From Curtobacterium sp. MCBD17_035 (lineage in GTDB: Bacteria > Actinomycetota > Actinomycetes > Actinomycetales > Microbacteriaceae), in the NCBI RefSeq assembly GCF_003234815.2, contig NZ_CP126279.1, forward strand, positions 558,001-622,000: a stretch of DNA of 64,000 nucleotides, in the 5' to 3' direction. Shown piece after piece: positions 1 to 9,644 of the stretch. Within the stretch, counting starts at the first letter, position 1, and each line of letters starts with the position of its first letter. The notes under the pieces are model-generated. The model was given only the letters and a program-made list of their open reading frames with translations. It was not told the DNA's origin and did not search any database. Both the position numbers and the translations under genes were made by a program.

Positions 1-937
1 TGACCACCGCCGCGTCGTACTCGGCCAGTTCCCCAGCGATGCCGCACTCGTTCGTGATGACCGACGGTGTCCCAGCGGCAAGCGCCTCAAGGACCGTCAT
101 CGGGAAGACCTCCCCGACGCTCGGAAGGACATACACCGCTGCCTGGGACAGTCGCCTTGGTCCGTCGCCCGGAGGTACGTCTCCCTCGTACTGCAACGGG
201 AGCTCCGGTCGTTCCGCGATGAACGCTCGGAGTGACGTGAGGTCACCCTCGTCCGGACCCACCACCGTGAAGTGCGCATCGATTCCTCGGCGATGCAGGA
301 GGTCGGCCATCCGCGCGAAGGCGAGGACCCGTTTCCGCGGGTGCAGTCGGGCAAGGAAGAGGACCTCGGGCACCGTGGATGCGGTGCGTCGACCGGGTGG
401 AGGCGCCGCGACACCGTTCCTCACCCTGTGGACACTTGCGGTCGGGAACAGCCTCTCCAGTCCGCCGTCCTCTTCCACCGTCAGACTGAGGAGCGCTCGC
501 GCGCCAGCGACGACTCGTCGCGTGCGCCACCGGTCGAAGGCCCAGACGATGGGGCTGCTGCTCGGCATCACCATGCCGTGCGTCTGCAGGACGTATGGCA
601 GACCCAGGTGGCTCGCCGCCAACGCGACGTCCATGTCGAGGAGGTGTCGACCGGCATGCACGTGAACGAGGTCGACCTCACTGCGGTGCTTCCGAAGCCA
701 TCGCACAGCCGCCGGCGACCAGGTCCCGATGAAGCCGGTGCCGGGCACCCGCTTCGTCCTGGCCAGGACGACCCGGACGCCCGGGATCCGGAGCTGCGCG
801 TGCCCGTCCCATCCGGCGAGGAGCGTCACAGAATGTCCTTGCCGGGCGAGTTCCGCGCACTGCGCGATCGCGACCGACACCGGTCCGCCGAACGCTCCGT
901 CCGATGCGACCATCGTGACGACCTGGACGATCCTCAC
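1..937 (-). CDS. GT4 glycosyltransferase, 3' end cut by window edge
   Basis: Partial glycosyltransferase that reads continuously from a GTG at 937 to the left edge, about 312 residues without a stop. The N-terminus (VRIVQVVTMVASDGAFGGP) has the GT-B start with a glycine-rich donor-side loop. Mid-protein there is VHVHAGRHLL, then QTHGMVMPSS, and near the edge LPSVGEVFPMTVLEALAAGTPSVIT, which is the GT4 nucleotide-sugar EX7E-type region. It probably transfers a sugar onto a lipid-linked exopolysaccharide repeat at the cytoplasmic membrane. The start overlaps the stop of the acetyltransferase gene by four bases (GTGA), so the two are translationally coupled. Acceptor and sugar are unknown. Confidence 0.9.
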   Translation of the reverse strand, partial: MRIVQVVTMVASDGAFGGPVSVAIAQCAELARQGHSVTLLAGWDGHAQLRIPGVRVVLARTKRVPGTGFIGTWSPAAVRWLRKHRSEVDLVHVHAGRHLLDMDVALAASHLGLPYVLQTHGMVMPSSSPIVWAFDRWRTRRVVAGARALLSLTVEEDGGLERLFPTASVHRVRNGVAAPPPGRRTASTVPEVLFLARLHPRKRVLAFARMADLLHRRGIDAHFTVVGPDEGDLTSLRAFIAERPELPLQYEGDVPPGDGPRRLSQAAVYVLPSVGEVFPMTVLEALAAGTPSVITNECGIAGELAEYDAAVV

Positions 938-1536
938 AGCTGGCCGCCCTCGTCCTCGGCCGGGAAACGGGATCCGACGACCTGCGCCGGATTGCCCTCC
1001 ACGATGGCGTTCGGCGGAACGAGACCGGCGACGAGTGACATCGGTCGAACGAGCGCGGAGCGCCCGATGTGGCTTCCGCCGAGCACCATGCATCGCGACG
1101 TGATCCAGACGCCAGGCTCCACGGTGATAGGTCGTGTCAGGAGGGCCATGTCGCGCCGATGCGCATGACTTCCGGTCGTGAGGAACGACTCCTGTGAGAT
1201 GACGACGTCGTGCCCGATGTGGATGTGGTCCTGGTTGTGGAACCAGACGCCCTCACCGATCCAGCTGTCGTTGCCGATGTGCAGTTTCCAGGGGAAACGG
1301 ACCCGCGTGCGTGGTCGGAACACCACCCCTCGGCCGATCTCCGCGCCGAACACGCGCAGCACGCGGACCCTGATCGCGGAACTGACCTGCCAGGGGTTGG
1401 TCACGAACAAGAGCTCCGCGATCCCCCAGAGGTAGACCATCGAGCGCGGTCGGTCCCAGGAGGTACGCTCGCCCGGCGCATCTGCGAGGCGGATCACCGG
1501 GATCGCCGTCCTGTCGGCTCGCCGTGTTCTCCCCAC
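934..1536 (-). CDS. WcaF-like hexapeptide-repeat acetyltransferase
   Basis: Protein of 200 residues. The first 35 or so are charged and poorly conserved, so the true start may be further in. From about residue 60 a left-handed beta-helix pattern runs to the end: FGAEIGRGVVFRPRTRVRFP, LHIGNDSWIGEG, IHIGHDVVISQESFLTTGSH, VEPGVWITSRCMVLGGSHIG, and finally NAIVEGNPAQVVGSRF. The SHAHR segment carries the likely catalytic histidine. The pattern fits the colanic-acid WcaF family of O-acetyltransferases that use acetyl-CoA. It lies between glycosyltransferase genes on the same strand and overlaps the downstream one, so acetylation of the exopolysaccharide is the probable role. Confidence 0.85.
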   Translation of the reverse strand: MGRTRRADRTAIPVIRLADAPGERTSWDRPRSMVYLWGIAELLFVTNPWQVSSAIRVRVLRVFGAEIGRGVVFRPRTRVRFPWKLHIGNDSWIGEGVWFHNQDHIHIGHDVVISQESFLTTGSHAHRRDMALLTRPITVEPGVWITSRCMVLGGSHIGRSALVRPMSLVAGLVPPNAIVEGNPAQVVGSRFPAEDEGGQL

Positions 1537-1617
1537 GCAGATCCCCCCGGTCGCAGCTGTTGCGGAAGCGGTACACAGGCGCGACGACGCCCCTGGTCCA
1601 CATCTTATGCAGAGGCG

Positions 1618-2781
1618 TCAGTTCCGCCGACGTCCGACCCTGCTGTCCTCGACGAGTGCCAGGATCGAAGCGGTCATCCGATCCACCATCGTTTCGAGCG
1701 GGAAGTCTCCGCTGCGAGCGTCTATCGCGCTGGCGAGTCGCTTCGCGTACTCGGGTTCCTGCGCGAACCGCATGACCTCGTCCGCGATCGCCGATCCCGT
1801 CGGCGCGACGAGCGAACTGTCCACGCCCGGCGCGAGGTACTCGAACTCCGGCGCGTGCCGAGCGCCTGTCGTGGTGATGATCGGCAGCCCGAGTGCCATG
1901 CTCTCCACGGCCAACAGGCCCACGCGGCCGGGGTTCACGAGCGCTGATGCGACGCGTGCGATGCGGGCCTTCATGTGGTCGTCCGCGTACCCCAGGAGGC
2001 GGACCTGGCCGCGCTCCAGCGCACTCCGCAGGAGGTGCTCCTCGTCGCCGTGCCCGCCGATGACCAACTCGATGTCGGCGCCGCAGTGGTGCAGGACGTC
2101 GAGGGTGTCCGCCAACAGGTCGACCCGCTTGACGGCGTCGAGACCACCGAGGTAGGCGAACACCGCGGAGCGAGGCCGGAGGCCCAGTTGGCTTCGGATC
2201 TCCTCCGGGGACGTTCCACGTTCGGCCAGGACCTGTGTGCGGAGCGCCGCCGTGTCCACCGTGTTCTGCAGTGCCGTGACGCGCTCTGCTTTGGCTCCCC
2301 ACGCCACGGCTGTCGCGGCACCGCTGTCGCTGTAGGCGAGGACGCGGTCTGCTTTCTGCACCTGCCACCGTTTGACTCGCGTCGTCGCGGTGCTGTCCAC
2401 CTTGACGTAACCGCCCACGTGCCCCCACACGCCGACTGCTCGTGACGAACGGGAGAGGAGCGCCGCCATCGAATCGATGGAACCAGCGGCGAGCTCGACG
2501 ACGACGACGTCGGCGTCGCGCCATGAGCCGCGACTGCCGACCGTCCGGACGACGAGGGGACCGAGGTCGAACGACCGTGTGGCACGTTGATCGTGCTGGA
2601 CGTCCGACAGACGGAAGGCGTCACGGCGGTGCCGCTGCGCTCCGGTCGGCGCACCCGTTGCGATGACGAGGTCGTGCCCTGCGGCGGTCAGTCGACCTGC
2701 GAGTTCCGTGAAGAGGGGTGCTCGATAGCGGGCAACGTAGGGCTGAACAATCACGATCTTCGCCACGAGAAGACCCCCCAT
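1618..2781 (-). CDS. GT4 glycosyltransferase
   Basis: GT-B fold glycosyltransferase of 387 residues. It opens with KIVIVQPYVARYRAPLFTELA, the usual acceptor-side start. The C-terminal half has FAYLGGLDAVKRVDLL and then NPGRVGLLAVESMALGLPIITTTGA, which supplies the donor-binding glutamate motif. No membrane span is evident, so it is probably a peripheral membrane enzyme. It is first in a leftward group with the acetyltransferase (81 bp further on) and the next glycosyltransferase. A second possible start is the GTG six codons in (VAKIVIV). It diverges from the next gene, so promoters for both directions lie between 2782 and 2915. The substrate is unknown. Confidence 0.88.
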   Translation of the reverse strand: MGGLLVAKIVIVQPYVARYRAPLFTELAGRLTAAGHDLVIATGAPTGAQRHRRDAFRLSDVQHDQRATRSFDLGPLVVRTVGSRGSWRDADVVVVELAAGSIDSMAALLSRSSRAVGVWGHVGGYVKVDSTATTRVKRWQVQKADRVLAYSDSGAATAVAWGAKAERVTALQNTVDTAALRTQVLAERGTSPEEIRSQLGLRPRSAVFAYLGGLDAVKRVDLLADTLDVLHHCGADIELVIGGHGDEEHLLRSALERGQVRLLGYADDHMKARIARVASALVNPGRVGLLAVESMALGLPIITTTGARHAPEFEYLAPGVDSSLVAPTGSAIADEVMRFAQEPEYAKRLASAIDARSGDFPLETMVDRMTASILALVEDSRVGRRRN

Positions 2782-2903
2782 CCGTCGCGACCGACTCCGG
2801 GTTCGACCGTACCTCGGGGCTCCCGATCCCCGACTCGGTTGCCCGGAACCGGCATTTGTTGGACGGAGACCTCCTCATCACGGGCTTCAGCGTGAGCAAC
2901 TGT

Positions 2904-2909
2904 TATGTT
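2904..2909 (+). promoter_or_regulatory. extended -10 element for a leaderless transcript
   Basis: TGTTATGTT (2901-2909) is an extended -10 with TATGTT at 2904-2909. It ends six bases before the GTG at 2916, the distance expected if transcription starts on the start codon. No Shine-Dalgarno is visible. This decides the start of the glycosyltransferase gene. Confidence 0.6.
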
Positions 2910-2915
2910 CCTGAG

Positions 2916-4157
2916 GTGCCCCATCGCATCGCCGTGCTCGTCGTCGGTGTCAACTACGCGCCGGAGATGACGGGCATCGCGCCGTACACAGCCGGCCTCG
3001 CTGAGGGGCTCGCGTCGCGCGGGCACCGCGTCCGGGTGATAACGGCGTTCCCCCACTACCCGGCCTGGCGCTTCGACTCAGCGGGTGTGCCGCTCCACCG
3101 GCGGGAGTCCCTCGAGGGCGTCCGCGTCGACCGGGTCCGCCACCTGTTGCCCAGGAGCCCGATCGGCGTGCAGCGGTTCCTGTCTGAACTGTCCTTCGGC
3201 GTGCGCGCGGCGGCCCGACGGTGGGGTCGACCCGACGTCGTCGTCCTCGTCTCGCCGGCGCTCTTCGCTTCAGTGGTCGCGCTCCTGCGCGCTCGGCTCG
3301 CGCGGCGACCGGTCGTCACCTGGGTACAGGACCTGTACGCGCTGGGCCTGCAGGAGCTGGGTGACGGGGGCAGTGGAACGGTCACGCGGGTCCTCGCCGC
3401 GGTCGAGTCCTGGGTGCTGCGGCACTCTGATCGCGTGGTCGTCATCCACGACCGATTCCGCGAGCACGTGGTGCGCTCCTTGTCCGTGCCGGAGGGGCGC
3501 GTCGACGTCGTCCGAAACTGGACGCACCTGCAGCCGGGCGTGAACACGGACCGCGCCGCGGTGCGCCGGTCCCTCGGGTGGGGCGAGGACGAGGTCGTCG
3601 TCCTGCACGTCGGCAACATGGGCGTGAAGCAGGGGCTCGGGAACGTGATCGAGGCGGCGAAGCTCGCCGAGCGTTCCGGGAGCGCAGTGCGCTTCGTGCT
3701 CCTGGGCGACGGCAACCAGCGCGCCGAGCTCGAGCGGCAGGGCGGCGACGCTACCCACGTCCAGTTCATCGCACCGCTGCCCGACCGCGAGTTCCGTCAG
3801 ACCATGGAGAGCGCAGATGTCCTCCTGGTCAACGAGAAGCCGGGCGTCGGCGGGATGGCCGTGCCCAGCAAGCTGACCTCGTACTTCGCGGCCGGTCTGC
3901 CCGTGCTCGCCGCGAGCGACCCGGGCGGGGTGACCGAGAGCGAGGTCCGCGCGTCTGGCGGCGGTGTCGTCGTCCGGGCAGGTGACCCGGCCGCGCTCCT
4001 CGAGGCGGCCGTAGCACTCGGACGCGACCCTCGTCGTCGTGCGGAACTCGGTGCTGCCGGGCGCGAGTACCGCCACACGCACCTGTCCGTCGACGGTGCC
4101 ATGCAAAGCTATGCGCGACTCCTCGCGGACGTCGTGCACCAACGCCGACGTCCGTAG
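2916..4157 (+). CDS. WcaI-like GT4 glycosyltransferase
   Basis: Glycosyltransferase of 413 residues. The start VPHRIAVLVVGVNYAPEMTG followed by IAPYTAGLAEGLASRGHRVRV is typical of WcaI/WbuB-like enzymes of colanic-acid-type pathways, including the later FPHYPAW. The C-terminal domain has VLHVGNMGVKQGLGNVIEAA, LLGDGNQR, and KLTSYFAAGLPVLAAS, the donor-site region. I chose the GTG at 2916 because an extended -10 sits six bases upstream; the open frame continues further 5' without homology. Fucosyl or related transfer is plausible because the next two genes make GDP-L-fucose, but that is inference. Confidence 0.88.
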   Translation: MPHRIAVLVVGVNYAPEMTGIAPYTAGLAEGLASRGHRVRVITAFPHYPAWRFDSAGVPLHRRESLEGVRVDRVRHLLPRSPIGVQRFLSELSFGVRAAARRWGRPDVVVLVSPALFASVVALLRARLARRPVVTWVQDLYALGLQELGDGGSGTVTRVLAAVESWVLRHSDRVVVIHDRFREHVVRSLSVPEGRVDVVRNWTHLQPGVNTDRAAVRRSLGWGEDEVVVLHVGNMGVKQGLGNVIEAAKLAERSGSAVRFVLLGDGNQRAELERQGGDATHVQFIAPLPDREFRQTMESADVLLVNEKPGVGGMAVPSKLTSYFAAGLPVLAASDPGGVTESEVRASGGGVVVRAGDPAALLEAAVALGRDPRRRAELGAAGREYRHTHLSVDGAMQSYARLLADVVHQRRRP

Positions 4158-4182
4158 GACGCGCTGATCGACAGGGGAACGA

Positions 4183-5217
4183 GTGACCAAACGCGCCTTC
4201 ATCACTGGCATCACCGGGCAGGACGGGTCGTATCTCGCGGAGTTGCTGCTCCGGAAGGGGTATGAGGTGCACGGGTTGATTCGTCGAGCATCGACGTTCA
4301 ACACGTCGCGAATCGACCACCTCTACGTCGATCCGCATGACCCGTCGGCCCGACTGTTCCTGCACTACGGGGATCTGAGTGACGGCGCTCGGCTCGTCAG
4401 TCTGCTCGGCGAGTTGCGGCCCGACGAGGTGTACAACCTCGCCGCGCAGTCGCACGTCCGCGTCTCGTTCGACGAGCCGGAGCACACCGGCGACACGACC
4501 GGCGTGGGTTCGATGCGCATGCTCGAGGCCGTGCGGATGTCGGGCATCCACACGCGCTTCTACCAGGCTTCCTCGTCGGAGATGTTCGGAGCGACACCAC
4601 CGCCGCAGAACGAGGAGACACCGTTCTGGCCGCGGTCCCCGTACGGTGCCGCCAAGGTCTACAGCTACTGGGTGACCCGCAACTACCGCGAGGCGTACGG
4701 GATGTACGCGGTGAACGGGATCCTCTTCAACCACGAGTCGCCCCGACGAGGAGAGACCTTCGTGACCCGCAAGATCACCCGTGCCGTCGCCGCCATCAAG
4801 GCCGGTCGGCAGGAGCACGTGTACCTGGGGAACCTGGACGCGGTGCGAGACTGGGGATACGCCGCGGAGTACGTCGAGGGCATGTGGCGGATGCTGCAGG
4901 CGGACGAGCCCGACGACTACGTGCTGGCCACCGGTGGGAACTTCACGGTCCGCGACTTCCTGGTCACTGCGTTCGAACACGCTGGCCTCGACTGGGAGGA
5001 GCACGTCCGGTTCGACGAACGGTACCTGCGTCCCTCCGAAGTCGATGCCCTGGTGGGTGACGCCTCGAAAGCCAAGGCGAAGCTGGGGTGGGAGGCGACC
5101 GTCGACACGGCGCAGCTCGCGCGGATCATGGTGGATGCGGACATCGAAGCGCTGGAGTGCGCCGGGCGGCCGTGGATCGACTCCGTCCGGCTGGAGAGTT
5201 GGGGGACGGCGAAGTGA
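4183..5217 (+). CDS. gmd: GDP-mannose 4,6-dehydratase
   Basis: Converts GDP-D-mannose to GDP-4-keto-6-deoxymannose, the first committed step to GDP-L-fucose. The 344-residue protein begins with the Rossmann motif [16 protein letters not shown] and has the family signatures [32 protein letters not shown] and [11 protein letters not shown]. The catalytic [10 protein letters not shown] gives Tyr and Lys, followed by [16 protein letters not shown]. Length matches the family. The start is a GTG. It overlaps fcl by four bases (GTGA), so the two enzymes are co-translated. Confidence 0.97.
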   Translation: MTKRAFITGITGQDGSYLAELLLRKGYEVHGLIRRASTFNTSRIDHLYVDPHDPSARLFLHYGDLSDGARLVSLLGELRPDEVYNLAAQSHVRVSFDEPEHTGDTTGVGSMRMLEAVRMSGIHTRFYQASSSEMFGATPPPQNEETPFWPRSPYGAAKVYSYWVTRNYREAYGMYAVNGILFNHESPRRGETFVTRKITRAVAAIKAGRQEHVYLGNLDAVRDWGYAAEYVEGMWRMLQADEPDDYVLATGGNFTVRDFLVTAFEHAGLDWEEHVRFDERYLRPSEVDALVGDASKAKAKLGWEATVDTAQLARIMVDADIEALECAGRPWIDSVRLESWGTAK

Positions 5218-6212
5218 CGAAGACCGCGGCGACGGGCGCGCACGACGAGGTCGAATTCTCGCCTGAAGCACTCGACCGCGACAGCACGTTCTACGTCGCC
5301 GGGCACCGGGGTTTGGTGGGCTCCGCGGTGTGGCGACAGCTCGAGGGTCAGGGTTTCACCGCGCTGGTCGGGCGCTCGTCGGGGGAGCTCGATCTGCGTG
5401 ACCGGTCGGCGGTGTTCGATTTCTTCCGGAGCACCGAACCGAGGTACGTCGTACTCGCCGCGGCGAAGGTCGGTGGGATCATGGCGAACAACACCTACCC
5501 CGTCGACTTCCTGAGCGAGAATCTTCAGATCCAAGTCAACGTGATGGACGCGGCCCGTGAGGTCGGTGTGGAACGCCTGGCCTTCCTCGGTTCCTCCTGC
5601 ATCTACCCGAAGTACGCGCCGCAGCCCATCACCGAGGACGCATTGCTCACCGGCTACCTCGAGCCGACGAACGACGCGTATGCGATCGCGAAGATCGCGG
5701 GCATCATGCAGGTGCAGGCCGTTCGACGACAGTACGGACTCCCGTGGATCTCCGCCATGCCGACGAATCTCTACGGACCCGGCGACAACTTCTCGCCGGC
5801 CGGCTCGCATGTGTTGCCCGCGCTCATCCGCCGATACGAGGAAGCAGCTCGGAGCGGCAGTCGGTCGGTCACCAACTGGGGGACTGGTTCCCCCCGTCGA
5901 GAGTTCCTGCACGTGGACGACATGGCCGCCGCCGTGCTCCACCTCATGGAGCACTACGACGGTCCCGAGCAGGTCAACGTCGGCACCGGGGCGGACGTCA
6001 CCATTCGTGAGATCGCCGACACGATCGCACGCGTCGTCGGCTACGAGGGGGACACCGAGTGGGACACGACGAAGCCGGACGGGACCCCGCAGAAACTGCT
6101 CGACGTTTCGAAGCTCCGCGACGCCGGGTGGACCGCCCAGATCTCGCTCGAGGACGGTCTCCGGACGACTGTTGAGTGGTTCCGCGAGAACGAGTCGAAC
6201 CTGCGGGAGTGA
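5214..6212 (+). CDS. fcl: GDP-L-fucose synthase
   Basis: Epimerase-reductase that turns GDP-4-keto-6-deoxymannose into GDP-L-fucose using NADPH. The protein has 332 residues. Motifs seen are [17 protein letters not shown] (nucleotide binding), [42 protein letters not shown] with catalytic Tyr and Lys, and [11 protein letters not shown], all diagnostic of GDP-fucose synthase. The start is the GTG that overlaps the gmd stop. A tail of about 20 polar residues precedes the Rossmann fold, so initiation slightly further in cannot be excluded. It completes the nucleotide-sugar supply for the adjacent glycosyltransferases. Confidence 0.96.
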   Translation: MTKTAATGAHDEVEFSPEALDRDSTFYVAGHRGLVGSAVWRQLEGQGFTALVGRSSGELDLRDRSAVFDFFRSTEPRYVVLAAAKVGGIMANNTYPVDFLSENLQIQVNVMDAAREVGVERLAFLGSSCIYPKYAPQPITEDALLTGYLEPTNDAYAIAKIAGIMQVQAVRRQYGLPWISAMPTNLYGPGDNFSPAGSHVLPALIRRYEEAARSGSRSVTNWGTGSPRREFLHVDDMAAAVLHLMEHYDGPEQVNVGTGADVTIREIADTIARVVGYEGDTEWDTTKPDGTPQKLLDVSKLRDAGWTAQISLEDGLRTTVEWFRENESNLRE

Positions 6213-6216
6213 TCAC

Positions 6217-8013
6217 GTGACGGACAGCACGGTCGAAGCTCGGTCGATGACGCGCCGGCGAGTCGTGACGTGGATCGTCCTCACGGTGGTGGCGGTGATC
6301 GTCTTCGTCGTCGCTTGGGTCGGTATCCGTGGCTTGCTCGCCGTGCGGGACCTGCAGTCGTCGGTCACACACGTCGCAACGCTCCGAGCGCAGATCGCCG
6401 ACGCCAACAGCGACGGTGCGCGCCGCACGGCGGGCGAGTTCCAGGACCGGGCAGACGGCGCCAGGTCGCTGACGTCGGACCCGATCTGGCGAACGGCCGA
6501 AGTCGTTCCGTTGGTGGGGCCGGACCTGCGTGCGGTTCGGCAGATATCGAATGTTGTCGCAACCGTCGCGGACGGTTCCGTCCGTCCCGCGATCAGGGCT
6601 CTCGGCAAGGTGAACACGACTGCGTTCCGGCCGAAGGACGGGCGGATCGACGTTGCGGCGATCGCGTCGGCGCGGCCGAGTGTCGACCGCGCGGCGGTGA
6701 ATCTGCACCGAGCGCTCGAGGAGGCTCGTGCGATCGACACGACGGACACGCTGTCCGTAGTCGACAAACGCGTCGATCAGCTCGTCAACACCCTCGCTCC
6801 TGTCGACCACGAGGCGGACGTCGCGCGACGGGTGATCGACCTGGCGCCGTCGATGCTCGGGACCGACGGGGCGCGGAACTACCTGCTCCTCGTCGAGAAC
6901 AACGCGGAGCTGCGTGCCGGTGGAGGCATCGCCGGGTCCGTCGTGCTGCTCCACGCGGACGACGGCAAGATCTCGCTGACGCAACAGGCGTCAGGTGCGA
7001 GCTTCCCGCGAGTGGACCAGCCGGTCCTGCCGTTGACGACCGAAACACAAGGGCTGTACGGCGCCATCACCGGGCAGTACATGCTCGACACCACGCTCAC
7101 GCCCCGCTTCGCGACCACCGCGAAACTCGCCTCAGCGTTCTGGCAGCAGCGGTTCGGGCAGAAGGTCGACGGTGTCGTGTCCATCGACCCGGTCACGTTG
7201 GGCTACCTCTTGAACGCAACGGGCCCAGTGAAGCTCGCAACTGGTGACACGCTCACGTCGGACAACGCGGTCGCCGTCCTGCTGAGTCAGGTGTATGCGC
7301 GCTACTCGGACCCCGCGATGCAGGACGCGTTCTTCGCGTCCGCTGCCAGCTCGGTGTTCAACGCCGTGACCTCTGGCTCCGCAGATCCCGCCAAACTGGT
7401 GACTGCGCTGTCGAGAGGAGCAGCAGAGCGTCGCATCATGGTGTGGAGTTCGCGTGGGACCGAGCAGCGCAGGATCGTCGGCACGAGCGCAGCCGGGGGC
7501 CTTCCTGTGTCGACGCAGGCCAACGCTCGCTTCGGCGTCTACCTCAACGACGCCACCGGCGCGAAGATGGACTACTACCTCACGAAGCAGATCGCCGTGG
7601 GGAGCAAGGTCTGCCGCGCCGATGGTCGCCCGACCTGGACCGTGCAGGTCACCCTGAAGAACACGGCGCCAGCGGACGCCGCCACGAGCCTTCCCCGGTA
7701 TGTGACCGGTGGTGGGGACTTCGGCGTGTCGCCGGGCAACGTCGGAACGAACGTCGCGATCTACGCCCCCAGAACGGGGGTGTTCCTGAGCGCGTCACAG
7801 GACGGCAAGGCGGCCAGCCCCCAGACTGCGCTCGACGGCAGGTACCCGGTCGTGCAGATCCCAACTCTGCTCTCACCAGGGCAAAGCACCACGCTGACGG
7901 TGCAGTTCCTCGGGCCGAAGGCGGCAGCGGGCCACACGGTCGCGGCGGAATCGACCCCGGGCGTTCACCAAACTGTTACACGACCCGTGGACGTCACCTG
8001 TGAAAGCCGATAG
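6217..8013 (+). CDS. DUF4012 membrane-anchored protein of the exopolysaccharide locus
   Basis: Protein of 598 residues starting at a GTG seven bases after GGGAG; an ATG ten codons later is the alternative. Residues 15-40 form one membrane segment (VVTWIVLTVVAVIVFVVAW), so the rest is probably extracytoplasmic. The segment GARNYLLLVENNAELRAGGG and the later DGVVSIDPVTLGYLLNATGP are the DUF4012 hallmarks I recognise. Such proteins are common in actinobacterial exopolysaccharide gene sets, but their biochemical role is not established. It follows fcl by 4 bp and is likely co-transcribed, which suggests a role in assembly, export or retention of the polymer. Confidence 0.85.
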   Translation: MTDSTVEARSMTRRRVVTWIVLTVVAVIVFVVAWVGIRGLLAVRDLQSSVTHVATLRAQIADANSDGARRTAGEFQDRADGARSLTSDPIWRTAEVVPLVGPDLRAVRQISNVVATVADGSVRPAIRALGKVNTTAFRPKDGRIDVAAIASARPSVDRAAVNLHRALEEARAIDTTDTLSVVDKRVDQLVNTLAPVDHEADVARRVIDLAPSMLGTDGARNYLLLVENNAELRAGGGIAGSVVLLHADDGKISLTQQASGASFPRVDQPVLPLTTETQGLYGAITGQYMLDTTLTPRFATTAKLASAFWQQRFGQKVDGVVSIDPVTLGYLLNATGPVKLATGDTLTSDNAVAVLLSQVYARYSDPAMQDAFFASAASSVFNAVTSGSADPAKLVTALSRGAAERRIMVWSSRGTEQRRIVGTSAAGGLPVSTQANARFGVYLNDATGAKMDYYLTKQIAVGSKVCRADGRPTWTVQVTLKNTAPADAATSLPRYVTGGGDFGVSPGNVGTNVAIYAPRTGVFLSASQDGKAASPQTALDGRYPVVQIPTLLSPGQSTTLTVQFLGPKAAAGHTVAAESTPGVHQTVTRPVDVTCESR

Positions 8014-8087
8014 TTTGATGGAACTTCGCTAATCGAGCGTCCTGCGAGAGGTCAGGCCGCCGTCGCGTTCGAACTAGGGGATCATTC

Positions 8088-8639
8088 ATGAAGAAGACAA
8101 TCGCGGCGCTGGTGCTCGCCGGCGCAGCCGTCATGGCCGCTCCGATGGCCGCCAACGCCGAGGGCTACGTGCCCGCCAGCAACGTCAGTGTGTCGGGCTC
8201 TGTCGTCGCCGGTGGTACGACCATCATCAACTTCGCGCCGGGCTCCTTCGCCGACTCGGAGAACGTCACCATCTCCGTCACGGGTGCCGGTGCCGTCACG
8301 ATCGGCGCGCTGCCGACGCAGACCGTCACCGCGGTCCGCCAGGCGTCCGCGACTGGTTCGCTCAACGCGCCGATCACGCTGCCCCGCGGTGCCTCGGGCA
8401 CCTACGAGGTCACCGCGACCGGTGTCACGTCCGGCAACATCGCGACCACGGCCCTCACCGTCGTTCCGGCGGCCGCCACGGGCACGGGCGCCACGGTCAC
8501 CGCGACCAGCACCGGCCTCGCCTTCACGGGTTCGACCGTCCCGACCCTCCTGGTCTGGAGCGCCGGTGGCGCGGTCGTCCTCGGTGGCGCGCTCGTCGGC
8601 GTCACGGCGGCCACGCGTCGTCAGCGCAAGAACGTCTGA
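8088..8639 (+). CDS. small secreted LAFTG cell-wall-anchored protein
   Basis: Protein of 183 residues with a signal peptide (MKKTIAALVLAGAAVMAAPMAANA, cleaved after ANA). A Thr/Ser/Val-rich beta-type domain follows. The C-terminus has LAFTG, a hydrophobic stretch (VPTLLVWSAGGAVVLGGALVGV) and a basic tail RRQRKN. This is the three-part sorting signal; LAXTG is the motif used by class E sortases in Actinobacteria. Cysteines are absent. AGGGG lies eight bases before the ATG. It follows the DUF4012 gene by 74 bp on the same strand, which hints at surface association with the polysaccharide. Function unknown; perhaps abundant, since it has its own strong terminator. Confidence 0.85.
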   Translation: MKKTIAALVLAGAAVMAAPMAANAEGYVPASNVSVSGSVVAGGTTIINFAPGSFADSENVTISVTGAGAVTIGALPTQTVTAVRQASATGSLNAPITLPRGASGTYEVTATGVTSGNIATTALTVVPAAATGTGATVTATSTGLAFTGSTVPTLLVWSAGGAVVLGGALVGVTAATRRQRKNV

Positions 8640-8655
8640 CACCCAGCACCACACC

Positions 8656-8687
8656 GAAGCCCCCGAGCCTGCTGGCTCGGGGGCTTC
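8656..8687 (+). terminator. intrinsic terminator hairpin
   Basis: Perfect 14-bp stem (GAAGCCCCCGAGCC and its complement) with a TGCT loop, 16 bp after the LAFTG gene. Little T tract follows, as is usual for this GC content. Confidence 0.85.
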
Positions 8688-8747
8688 GTCGTTCGGGGAC
8701 GGTGGACCGACGCCGTCGAACGCAGGCGGAGGCGCGCGCCCGGTGGT

Positions 8748-9644
8748 TCAGCCGAGCTGCCGCACGCCCGCCCGCCGCCGTAGCCGTGCCAGGACGACGA
8801 TGCCCACCAGGGTCCCGAGCAACGCCCCGGCCGTGTTCGACAGGACGTCGTCGACGGAGCCGGTCCGCTCGGGCAGGAGCACCGACTGCACGACCTCGAT
8901 GAACGCACTCGCCACGAACCCGATGGCCACCGGGAGCCACCAGCGCCGGACGCCGATGAGCAGGGCGACGAGGATCCCGAGCGGCACGAAGTACACGATG
9001 TTCGCCGTGAACTCGACGGCGGCGTAGCCGATCCACTGCGGTGTGCCGTGCCGGTGTGACCAGTCGAGCACCCGGAACAGGAACCCGTCACTGCCGGCGT
9101 CGACGGGGGAGCCGTGGAACGCGATGAGCATGACGGCCACGACGTACAGGACCATCAGGGCGAGGGCGATCCACCGGCTCCGACCCGTGGGCCCCTCGGT
9201 CTCGTGGCCGCGCAGGGCGGCGAGCGACCGCGCCGCCAGGTCCACGAGGACCCCGAACGCCAGGCCGACGACGCAGCCCAGCGCCACGGAGATCGCGTGG
9301 GTGCCGGACGGCAACCGGAACGCGGCACCCAGCAGCACGACGAGCAGGACGACCACGGCGGCCAGGGCCCACGCGGCGCGGGCACCCAGGCGGGGCAGGA
9401 GCACCCGGGCGGCGATCGGCAGCGGCGCCACGACGAGCGACACGGCCATCGCGGCGACGAACCCGCGGTCGAGCTGGAGCGTCCCGTGCCCGACCGACTG
9501 CACGGCGAGCAGGACGCGGACCGCGTCGGCTTCGAGCCGCTGCCGCGCGGCACCGCCGATGAGCACGAACGCGCCACTGGCGAGCACGTACACGACCAGG
9601 AGCACGGCGGCGGCCCCCACCACGAACGGGCGTCGTGCTGTCAT
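8748..9644 (-). CDS. VanZ-like membrane protein
   Basis: Protein of 298 residues with about eight to nine hydrophobic segments. The C-terminal third is VanZ-like: VEFTANIVYFVPLGILVALLIG, FVASAFIEVVQ, then RTGSVDDVLSNTAGALLGTLVG, which has the conserved N-x-x-x-F-x-P-x-G, E and D-x-x-x-N-x-x-G elements. VanZ of enterococci affects teicoplanin tolerance, but most homologues have no assigned role. The ATG at 9644 is chosen because the protein before it (33 further codons) is not hydrophobic or conserved. It is convergent with the LAFTG gene, with the hairpin at 8656-8687 between them. Confidence 0.85.
   Translation of the reverse strand: MTARRPFVVGAAAVLLVVYVLASGAFVLIGGAARQRLEADAVRVLLAVQSVGHGTLQLDRGFVAAMAVSLVVAPLPIAARVLLPRLGARAAWALAAVVVLLVVLLGAAFRLPSGTHAISVALGCVVGLAFGVLVDLAARSLAALRGHETEGPTGRSRWIALALMVLYVVAVMLIAFHGSPVDAGSDGFLFRVLDWSHRHGTPQWIGYAAVEFTANIVYFVPLGILVALLIGVRRWWLPVAIGFVASAFIEVVQSVLLPERTGSVDDVLSNTAGALLGTLVGIVVLARLRRRAGVRQLG

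Noticed and set aside
3829-5271. 480-codon leftward frame opposite gmd
   Set aside because: gmd is unmistakable on the plus strand; the opposite frame is a shadow.
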